From: an uncultured Clostridia bacterium
Lineage (GTDB): Bacteria > Bacillota > Clostridia > Oscillospirales > Acutalibacteraceae
Direction: 5' to 3'
Length of the DNA: 11,963 bases
Assembly (NCBI GenBank): GCA_905236975.1
Contig: CAJOQU010000096.1
Coordinates: forward strand, 1-11,963
The notes beneath the pieces are model-generated. The model did not search any database and was not told the origin of the DNA. It worked only from the letters and a program-made list of their open reading frames with translations. Shown here piece after piece: positions 1 through 5,238 of the stretch. Every line of letters starts with the position of its first letter. Position 1 is the stretch's first letter. The translations under genes and the position numbers were made by a program.

Positions 1-294
1 GACCGTGCCGATATTATCCAAAACGCCAAACGCGAAGCCGACGGCATTATCCGCAGCGCCGAAGAACGTGCCAAGGCGCTTGCCGCGCAGGAAGAAATTG
101 TGAAACTGGCACAGCAAAAAGCGGCCGAGATCATTACCAACGCCCAAACCAAAAGCCGCGAAATGAAAAAAGCCGCACAAGACTTTGTAGACGATATTAT
201 GCGCCGTGCTGATGAGGGTCTGACCGCCAATCTGGGCGAAGTCAGAAAAACTCGTGCGGCCTTAAAGCAACAAATTCCCTCGGCAAAAGAATAA
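1..294 (+). CDS. C-terminal part of a coiled-coil, ATPase-subunit-like or DivIVA-like protein (5' truncated)
   Basis: The reading frame is open from the first base and stops at TAA 292-294, so only about 97 C-terminal residues are visible and the true start lies outside the window. The visible part is almost entirely helical heptad-type sequence. It has repeated Ala/Ile/Glu/Lys spacing (ADIIQNAKREADGIIRSAEE near the start) and a basic tail. Two families carry such repeats in Clostridia: small coiled-coil proteins resembling V-type ATPase subunit H, and the C-terminal half of DivIVA. The DivIVA option has some contextual support because divIVA often precedes ileS in Firmicutes. The tail (DFVDDIMRRADEGL and onward) seems more like the ATPase-like group to me. 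No catalytic residues can be seen and the N-terminal domain that would decide is missing. A terminator 24 bases downstream ends its transcript. Confidence 0.75.
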   Translation, partial: DRADIIQNAKREADGIIRSAEERAKALAAQEEIVKLAQQKAAEIITNAQTKSREMKKAAQDFVDDIMRRADEGLTANLGEVRKTRAALKQQIPSAKE

Positions 295-317
295 TTTTTG
301 TTTTACGGATATCAAAC

Positions 318-351
318 GGCCTTATCCCATATCAGATAGGGCCTTTCTTTT
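318..351 (+). terminator. Intrinsic terminator after the coiled-coil gene
   Basis: A 9-bp stem (318-326 with 335-343, one G-T wobble) closes an 8-base loop and is followed directly by TTTCTTTT (344-351). It lies 23 bases beyond the upstream stop codon and in the sense orientation for that gene. It should therefore separate the coiled-coil gene from ileS. The MITE-like element's left direct repeat begins at the very next base. Confidence 0.85.
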
Positions 352-363
352 AATGTTTTGTAA
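352..363. repeat. Left copy of 12-bp direct repeat (putative target-site duplication)
   Basis: The sequence AATGTTTTGTAA here is identical to 538-549. The two copies sit immediately outside the inverted termini TAGG/CCTA of the element at 364-537. This is the arrangement expected if a transposable element duplicated its target on insertion. Twelve bases is long for a target duplication but within the range made by some transposase families, such as IS4-type. Confidence 0.75.
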
Positions 364-537
364 TAGGCGATTGCGAAATGCAATCGCAATGAGGAATTAG
401 GAATGAGAAATTAGGAATTATTTGTAAATTATGAATATAATCATTAAAAAGCTCAAAAGGACTTTATCATAAATTCCTAATTCCTAATTACTAATTACTA
501 ATTGTAATTGCGAAATTATCTATTTCGCAATTACCTA
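364..537. mobile_element. MITE-like non-coding palindromic element upstream of ileS
   Basis: This is a 174-bp AT-rich element with no coding capacity. Its ends are inverted repeats: TAGG followed by a near-identical ATTGCGAAAT on the left (364-379), mirrored at the right end (522-537), with 14 of 16 bases matching. Each end also folds on itself: left stem 367-374 with 380-387 (8 bp), right stem 504-516 with 522-534 (13 bp). Inside lie four heptads of the AGGAATT type (392-419), mirrored by four inverted heptads (472-499, AATTCCT/AATTACT), so the whole element can form one long imperfect hairpin. It is bounded by 12-bp direct repeats. A TATAAT box at 436-441 has no convincing -35. The pattern matches miniature inverted-repeat elements mobilised in trans, but no transposase is present, so the family is unassigned. 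Similar AATTAGGAATTAGG repeats elsewhere in the genome would confirm it. Confidence 0.7.
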
Positions 538-549
538 AATGTTTTGTAA
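538..549. repeat. Right copy of 12-bp direct repeat (putative target-site duplication)
   Basis: The sequence AATGTTTTGTAA is identical to the left copy at 352-363 and abuts the CCTA terminus of the MITE-like element. Only three bases separate it from the ileS ribosome binding site. Removing the element plus one repeat copy would leave an ancestral spacing of about 87 bases between the upstream stop codon and the ileS start. Confidence 0.75.
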
Positions 550-552
550 CAT

Positions 553-558
553 AAGGAG
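553..558 (+). promoter_or_regulatory. Ribosome binding site that sets the ileS start
   Basis: AAGGAG lies 9 bases before GTG at 568 but only 3 bases before the TTG at 562. The spacing favours GTG 568 as the start codon. The resulting N-terminus (MYKSISPNLNF) also agrees with what is typical of clostridial IleRS proteins. Confidence 0.8.
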
Positions 559-567
559 TAATTGACG

Positions 568-3500
568 GTGTACAAAAGCATCTCCCCTAATTTAAACTTT
601 GTGGAAGAAGAGAAAAAAATCAAACAATTTTGGGACGATGAAAAGATCTTTGAAAAGAGCATCGATTCCCGCGCAAAAGGCGAACCTTACGTCTTTTACG
701 ATGGCCCGCCCACAGCCAACGGCAAGCCGCATATCGGCCATGTGCTGACCCGCGTAATCAAAGATATGATCCCGCGTTACCGCACTATGAAGGGCTATAT
801 GGTGCCGCGAAAAGCCGGGTGGGATACCCACGGTCTTCCCGTAGAGCTGGAGGTTGAAAAGCTCTTAGGGTTAGACGGCAAGGAGCAAATTGAGCAATAC
901 GGGCTGGAACCGTTTATTGACCATTGTAAAGAAAGCGTCTGGAAATACAAAGGCATGTGGGAGGATTTTTCCAAGACCGTCGGTTTTTGGGCGGATATGG
1001 ACGATCCTTACGTCACCTACCACAACGATTTTATTGAATCGGAATGGTGGGCACTGAAACAGATTTATGATAAAGGCCTTTTGTATAAGGGCTTTAAAAT
1101 CGTCCCCTATTGCCCCCGTTGCGGAACGCCGCTTTCTTCTCACGAAGTGGCGCAGGGCTATAAAGCCGTGAAAGAGCGCAGCGCCGTTGTTCGTTTTCGC
1201 GTTTCCGGGGAGGACGCCTACTTTTTAGCCTGGACCACCACCCCCTGGACCCTGCCCTCCAATGTGGCGCTGTGCGTAAATCCGGATGAGACCTATTGCA
1301 AAGTCCATGCGGCCGACGGCTATACCTATTACATGGCCAAAGCCCTGCTGGACAGCGTGCTTGGCAGTCTTTCGAAAGACGGTGCGCCCGCTTACGAAAT
1401 CATAGAAGAATTTCCGGGGCAATCGCTTGAATATAAAGAATATGAACCGCTTTTTGACTTTGTAAAACCGGTTTGTGAAAAACAGAATAAAAAAGCGCAT
1501 TTTGTGATGTGCGACGCTTACGTCACCATGACCGACGGCACGGGCATTGTTCACTGTGCGCCCGCTTTCGGTGAAGACGACGCACGTGTGGGCCGCCGGT
1601 ATGATTTACCCTTTGTTCAGTTTGTGGACAGTAAGGGTAACCTGACCGAAGAGACCCCTTACGCCGGCAAATTTGTGAAGGACGCCGATCCGCTGGTACT
1701 GCAAGACCTTGACAAAATGAGTCTTTTGTTCAGCGCGCCCAAATTCGAGCATGATTATCCCTTCTGCTGGCGCTGTGACACCCCCCTTATTTACTACGCG
1801 CGTGAATCATGGTTTATTAAAATGACCGCCGTGCGCGACGATTTGATTCGCAATAACAACACCATTAACTGGATTCCCGAAAGCATCGGCAAAGGCCGTT
1901 TCGGCGATTGGCTGCAAAATGTGCAGGACTGGGGTATTTCGCGTAACCGTTATTGGGGTACGCCGCTCAACATCTGGCAATGCGAGTGCGGGCATATGCA
2001 TGCGATCGGCAGCATTGCGGAGCTGAAAGAACTGTCGAACAACTGTCCCGATGAGATCGAGCTTCACCGCCCGTATATTGATGCGGTGACCATTCCCTGC
2101 CCCCACTGCGGCAAAGAAATGCACCGTGTGCCCGAGGTGATTGACTGCTGGTTCGATTCCGGCTCCATGCCCTTCGCCCAGCACCATTACCCGTTTGAAA
2201 ACAAGGAACTGTTTGAATCGCAGTTCCCGGCCGATTTTATTTCCGAGGCGGTCGATCAAACCCGCGGTTGGTTCTATTCCTTGCTTGCCATTTCGACCCT
2301 GATCTTCAACAAAGCGCCCTATCGTAACGTTATTGTGCTGGGGCATGTACAGGACGAAAACGGCCAAAAAATGAGCAAATCCAAAGGCAATGCGGTCGAT
2401 CCGTTTGACGCGTTGGAAAAATTCGGGGCCGATGCGATTCGCTGGTATTTCTACACCAACTCCGCCCCTTGGCTGCCTAACCGTTTTCACGATAAGGCCG
2501 TGGTCGAAGGCCAGCGTAAATTTATGGGAACGCTTTGGAACACCTATGCGTTTTATGTGCTTTACGCCAATATTGACGCGTTTGACCCCACCCGATACCG
2601 TTTGACCGATTGCGAATTGTCGGTGATGGATCGCTGGTTGCTGTCGCGCCTGCATTCCATGGTAAAAACGGTGGATGAAAATTTGGAAAACTACCGTATT
2701 CCTGAGGCGGCGCGCGCTTTGCAGGAATTTGTGGATGAAATGAGCAACTGGTATGTTCGCCGCGGCCGCGAGCGCTACTGGGTGCAGGGTCTCCCGGCGG
2801 ATAAGATCGCCGCTTACATGACTCTGTACACGGCGCTTGTCACCACGGTCAAAGCCGCCGCGCCCATGATTCCCTTCATGAGCGAAAGCATCTATCAAAA
2901 TTTGGTACGCAGCGTTGACGCCGCCGCGCCCGAAAGCGTGCATCTGTGCGATTTTCCCGTGGCGGATGACGCCATGATCGATCAAACGCTCGAAGACAAC
3001 ATGGAAGAAGTTTTGCAGATCGTGGTGTTGGGGCGCGCTGCGCGTAACGGCTCGGCTATCAAAAACCGCCAGCCCCTGGCCACAATGTATGTCAAGCTTG
3101 ACAGCGGCCTTGATGCGCTGTATACCGATATCATTAAGGACGAATTGAACATCAAGTCGGTTCGTTTCACCGACAAGGTAGATGATTTTGTAAGCTATCG
3201 CTTTAAACCGCAGTTAAAAACCGTGGGGCCGAAATTTGGCAAACAGTTGAACGAAATTCGCACCGCACTTGCTGAAATTGACGGCGCCGCCGCCAAGACT
3301 GCGCTTGACCAAACCGGCGTGCTTAGCCTTTCTTTACCCTCCGGCGAAGTAAGCCTTGCGGCTGAAGATCTGTTGATCGACACCGAGCAAAAGGAAGGAT
3401 TTTACACCATGACCGACCGCGGCATTACCGTCGCGATTGATACTACCCTGACCCCTGAACTGATTGAGGAAGGCTTTGTGCGGGAGCTCATCAGCAAGAT

Positions 3501-3717
3501 CCAAACCATGCGCAAAGAGGCTGATTTCAATGTAACCGATCACATTGTCGTCACCATAACCGGCAGTGAAAAGGTTTGTGCCATTGCCGAAAAATGCGCC
3601 TCCGCCATTATGGGCGACACACTGGCTGACCGCCTGACCGTCTCCGCCCCGGAGGGCTTTACGAAAGAATGGGATCTGAACGGCGAACCCGTGACCGTGG
3701 GTGTCAAACGGTTGTAA
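568..3717 (+). CDS. ileS: Isoleucyl-tRNA synthetase, type 2
   Basis: This cytoplasmic class I enzyme charges tRNA-Ile with isoleucine using ATP and edits misactivated valine. The product is 1049 aa from GTG 568. HIGH is at residues 55-58 and KMSKS at 601-605. The CP1 editing domain shows WTTTPWTLPSN (from 222) and GTGIVHCAPAFGEDD (from 324). Zinc-type cysteine pairs occur at 182/185, 400/403, 472/474 and 511/514. The anticodon-binding domain follows KMSKS. The C-terminus (RELISKIQTMRKEADF and onward) resembles the DUF5915-type tail of the long, eukaryote-like type-2 IleRS rather than the zinc-finger tail of type 1. Type-2 enzymes are known for low mupirocin sensitivity, but I cannot deduce the level here, and the HIGH motif is canonical. 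No T-box leader is visible upstream, where the MITE-like element sits. A TTG at 562 is an alternative, less likely start. No terminator separates it from the next gene. Confidence 0.98.
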   Translation: MYKSISPNLNFVEEEKKIKQFWDDEKIFEKSIDSRAKGEPYVFYDGPPTANGKPHIGHVLTRVIKDMIPRYRTMKGYMVPRKAGWDTHGLPVELEVEKLLGLDGKEQIEQYGLEPFIDHCKESVWKYKGMWEDFSKTVGFWADMDDPYVTYHNDFIESEWWALKQIYDKGLLYKGFKIVPYCPRCGTPLSSHEVAQGYKAVKERSAVVRFRVSGEDAYFLAWTTTPWTLPSNVALCVNPDETYCKVHAADGYTYYMAKALLDSVLGSLSKDGAPAYEIIEEFPGQSLEYKEYEPLFDFVKPVCEKQNKKAHFVMCDAYVTMTDGTGIVHCAPAFGEDDARVGRRYDLPFVQFVDSKGNLTEETPYAGKFVKDADPLVLQDLDKMSLLFSAPKFEHDYPFCWRCDTPLIYYARESWFIKMTAVRDDLIRNNNTINWIPESIGKGRFGDWLQNVQDWGISRNRYWGTPLNIWQCECGHMHAIGSIAELKELSNNCPDEIELHRPYIDAVTIPCPHCGKEMHRVPEVIDCWFDSGSMPFAQHHYPFENKELFESQFPADFISEAVDQTRGWFYSLLAISTLIFNKAPYRNVIVLGHVQDENGQKMSKSKGNAVDPFDALEKFGADAIRWYFYTNSAPWLPNRFHDKAVVEGQRKFMGTLWNTYAFYVLYANIDAFDPTRYRLTDCELSVMDRWLLSRLHSMVKTVDENLENYRIPEAARALQEFVDEMSNWYVRRGRERYWVQGLPADKIAAYMTLYTALVTTVKAAAPMIPFMSESIYQNLVRSVDAAAPESVHLCDFPVADDAMIDQTLEDNMEEVLQIVVLGRAARNGSAIKNRQPLATMYVKLDSGLDALYTDIIKDELNIKSVRFTDKVDDFVSYRFKPQLKTVGPKFGKQLNEIRTALAEIDGAAAKTALDQTGVLSLSLPSGEVSLAAEDLLIDTEQKEGFYTMTDRGITVAIDTTLTPELIEEGFVRELISKIQTMRKEADFNVTDHIVVTITGSEKVCAIAEKCASAIMGDTLADRLTVSAPEGFTKEWDLNGEPVTVGVKRL

Positions 3718-3823
3718 GCCGCTACGCACCCAATTATACGAACCGGTTTGATTACGAACCATCATTACAAGTTTAGTACTCTTATACACCGCATCAAGGC
3801 ATTCCCCGGGTGATCCCGATTTG

Positions 3824-3830
3824 AAAGGAG
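3824..3830 (+). promoter_or_regulatory. Ribosome binding site for the small membrane protein
   Basis: AAAGGAG ends 9 bases before a TTG at 3840. This strong match at good spacing is the reason for accepting the TTG start. No ATG or GTG is available in frame near it. Confidence 0.75.
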
Positions 3831-3839
3831 TTTCTTCCC

Positions 3840-4172
3840 TTGAACGAACAACAGCCAACGTTTGTTTATGAGGACATTCGTTCCTCTTCCAAAAAAAGCG
3901 GCACCGTCAAACGGTCCATACAAAACTACGGCAACGGTGTGTTTCGCCACTTGGACAAGGTGGTTAAAACCATTGCGTTTTTGGTATCCCTTGCGGTATT
4001 GCTGATCTTCGCGGCGGGTGCTTTGATTCTTTGGAAATTGGATCATACCTTTACCTTGATCGCCCTGTGTGTATTGGTCGCGGGCGCATTGCTTGCACTC
4101 ATCACCCTGTTTTTGATTTATGCCATCGGGCATATCATCTCGCAAAATAACGAGATTCTGAAACACCTGTAA
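3840..4172 (+). CDS. Small two-helix membrane protein of unknown function
   Basis: The product is 110 aa and belongs to no family I recognise. Residues 1-42 are polar and basic (KKSGTVKRS; RHLDK) and are probably cytoplasmic. Two hydrophobic helices follow at about 43-65 and 70-95, joined by a very short loop (WKLDHT), so the protein looks like a helical hairpin with both ends on the same side. The last 15 residues are polar. There is no signal-peptidase site, lipobox, cysteine pair or catalytic motif. The gene starts 122 bases after ileS without a terminator between them, so it may share the ileS transcript. The gap holds only a short direct repeat (TACGAACC at 3737-3744 and 3753-3760). It ends at the strong terminator 4222-4260. 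Its layout resembles Phage_holin_3_6/YqjE-like small membrane proteins, but this is a shape comparison only. Confidence 0.75.
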   Translation: MNEQQPTFVYEDIRSSSKKSGTVKRSIQNYGNGVFRHLDKVVKTIAFLVSLAVLLIFAAGALILWKLDHTFTLIALCVLVAGALLALITLFLIYAIGHIISQNNEILKHL

Positions 4173-4191
4173 GCTCATTAAAATGTATAGC

Positions 4192-4216
4192 GGGGCTGTC
4201 ACGTTAAGACAGCCCC
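4192..4216. other. GC-rich hairpin preceding the terminator
   Basis: A perfect 9-bp stem, GGGGCTGTC (4192-4200) with GACAGCCCC (4208-4216), closes a 7-base loop. It is not followed by a T-run on either strand, so it is unlikely to terminate by itself. It sits just 5 bases before the main terminator stem and may stabilise the 3' end of the ileS-side transcript. Confidence 0.6.
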
Positions 4217-4221
4217 CGAAA

Positions 4222-4260
4222 AAACCGGGCAGCCTGAAAAGGTTGCCCGGTTTCTTGCTT
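4222..4260. terminator. Bidirectional intrinsic terminator between convergent transcripts
   Basis: A perfect 14-bp stem (4222-4235 with 4240-4253, one G-T wobble) closes a GAAA tetraloop. On the plus strand it runs into TTTCTTGCTT. On the minus strand it runs into a T-run of six (the A-run 4219-4224 read in reverse). It can therefore stop transcripts from the ileS/membrane-protein side and from the tatD/small-ORF side, which converge here. Confidence 0.88.
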
Positions 4261-4261
4261 A

Positions 4262-4275
4262 TACCGATATCGGTA
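4262..4275. repeat. Perfect 14-bp palindrome
   Basis: TACCGATATCGGTA reads the same on both strands and lies between the bidirectional terminator and the end of the small minus-strand ORF. It could be a protein-binding dyad or chance. Nothing nearby on the plus strand would obviously use it. Confidence 0.35.
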
Positions 4276-4302
4276 CTCTCATGTTGAGAAAACAGGAGGA
4301 TC

Positions 4303-4398
4303 TTATTTACAATCGTCCGCTTTATTTTCGCAGTTCTTCTGATCGTTTTGTACTTGATCCTTATCCTGATTCTGATTCTTTTTATTCTTGCCTTCCAT
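4303..4398 (-). CDS. 31-aa Lys/Asn/Gln-rich small protein (candidate)
   Basis: On the minus strand, ATG at 4398-4396 opens a 31-codon frame ending in TAA at 4305-4303. The product begins MEGKNKKNQNQDKDQVQNDQ and ends ENKADDCK. It is very hydrophilic, lacks any aromatic residue, and carries two cysteines near the C-terminus. A GGGGTGA ribosome binding site lies 6 bases upstream. The frame starts 48 bases after tatD stops, and the shared terminator follows 49 bases after its own stop, so it fits as the last cistron of the rlmB-to-tatD operon. Such short, polar, Lys/Asn/Gln-rich ORFs are, from general recollection, common in Clostridia and mostly uncharacterised. A competing plus-strand frame covers the same bases but has no usable start codon. 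Function is unknown. Confidence 0.5.
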   Translation of the reverse strand: MEGKNKKNQNQDKDQVQNDQKNCENKADDCK

Positions 4399-4404
4399 GA
4401 AAAG

Positions 4405-4411
4405 TCACCCC
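4405..4411 (-). promoter_or_regulatory. Ribosome binding site for the small ORF
   Basis: Read on the minus strand this is GGGGTGA. It pairs along its whole length with the 16S tail CUCCACU (one G-U pair) and ends 6 bases before the ATG at 4398. It is the main argument that the 31-codon frame is translated. Confidence 0.5.
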
Positions 4412-4446
4412 GCTTTCAAGCCTATTATCGGCAGAAAGAGAGTGAA

Positions 4447-5238
4447 TTATACAGGCAAACCAAACATTTTTTTTGCGTTTTGGTCGGTCGTTTTTAAAAT
4501 TTCCCGAACAGAAACACCGCGGATAGCGGCGACCGCCTGCGCCGTCAGCAAAATCATGGCAGAATGATTCAATTTGCCGCGATAAGGCACAGGAGCCAAG
4601 TAGGGCGCGTCGGTCTCCAGCAACAGGCGATCAGCCGGGAGCATGCGCACCACATCGGGCAGTTTTTTGGCATTGCGAAAGGTAACCACGCCGCCAACGC
4701 CGATATAAAGCCCGATTGAAAGCAGCTCTTTGGCCATTTCCACACTGCCGGAAAAGCTGTGTACCACCCCGCAAGGACGATGCTTTTGCAGGAGCGCCAA
4801 TGTGTCGGCGTGCGCCTCACGGTCATGCACAATAACCGGAAGTTCCAATCGGTTTGCCAATGCCAGTTGTTGCTCAAATAGCGCGATTTGCTCCGGCTTA
4901 TTGTCCTGCCGCCAATAATAATCCAGCCCGATTTCTCCAATCGCTACGCATTTCGGGTGAGAAAGGAACGGCCGGATCTCACTCACGGTCGAGCCGCTTT
5001 CGATATTTTCAGGGTGAATGCCCGCCGCGAAATAAAGATATTCATATTGCTCCGCAAGACGCATGGCCGCATGGGAGGAGGCTTGATCGCACCCACAGGT
5101 GACCGCCCCCGACACGCCGCACCGGGGCAGGGCGGATAAAAGTTCCTCCCGCACCTCGTCAAACTTCGGGTCGTCATAATGAGCGTGGCTGTCAAAAATC
5201 AGCGGTTCCGTTTCGGGATTTGGTTCCAAAAAATCCAT
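4447..5238 (-). CDS. tatD: TatD family metal-dependent deoxyribonuclease
   Basis: The 263-aa product belongs to the TatD/YcfH amidohydrolase-fold family. Members are metal-dependent nucleases with 3'-5' exonuclease activity linked to DNA repair, acting in the cytoplasm. The metal-site motifs are all present: DSHAH at 16-20, GEIGLD at 101-106 with Glu102, His138 in the VIVHDRE stretch, His160 in HSFSG, and Asp210 in ETDAPYL. Length is normal for the family, with about 12 extra N-terminal residues (MDFLEPNPETEP) before the usual start of the fold. Its ATG overlaps the metG stop codon by one base (TAATG), pointing to translational coupling. metG next to tatD is a recurring order in Firmicutes (metS-yabD in Bacillus subtilis). 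The exact subfamily name (tatD or ycfH/yabD-type) cannot be settled from sequence alone. Confidence 0.95.
   Translation of the reverse strand: MDFLEPNPETEPLIFDSHAHYDDPKFDEVREELLSALPRCGVSGAVTCGCDQASSHAAMRLAEQYEYLYFAAGIHPENIESGSTVSEIRPFLSHPKCVAIGEIGLDYYWRQDNKPEQIALFEQQLALANRLELPVIVHDREAHADTLALLQKHRPCGVVHSFSGSVEMAKELLSIGLYIGVGGVVTFRNAKKLPDVVRMLPADRLLLETDAPYLAPVPYRGKLNHSAMILLTAQAVAAIRGVSVREILKTTDQNAKKMFGLPV

Noticed and set aside
392..499. The AGGAATT/AATTCCT heptads considered as a CRISPR-like or iteron array.
   Set aside because: The heptads are contiguous without spacers and occur as two mirrored blocks inside an inverted-repeat element with flanking direct repeats, which fits a MITE-like element better.
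562..567. TTG 562 as the ileS start.
   Set aside because: The ribosome binding site would be only 3 bases away. GTG 568 has 9-base spacing and gives the usual N-terminus.
1807..2985. A 392-codon open frame on the minus strand inside ileS.
   Set aside because: It lies wholly opposite well-supported IleRS motifs including KMSKS. Its product is His/Arg/Gly-rich without a recognisable fold, as expected from the antisense of a GC-rich coding frame.
3737..3760. Direct repeat TACGAACC separated by 8 bases after ileS, considered as an operator.
   Set aside because: It is short, and no convincing promoter boxes lie beside it.
4288..4497. A plus-strand frame after a strong AGGAGG (4294-4299) that would encode a membrane-helix-like peptide.
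   Set aside because: The frame has no ATG, GTG or TTG at a usable distance. The first TTG (4348) would start inside the hydrophobic stretch. The hydrophobic look is what the antisense of a Lys/Asn/Gln-rich minus-strand ORF gives, and the frame runs into the tatD coding region.
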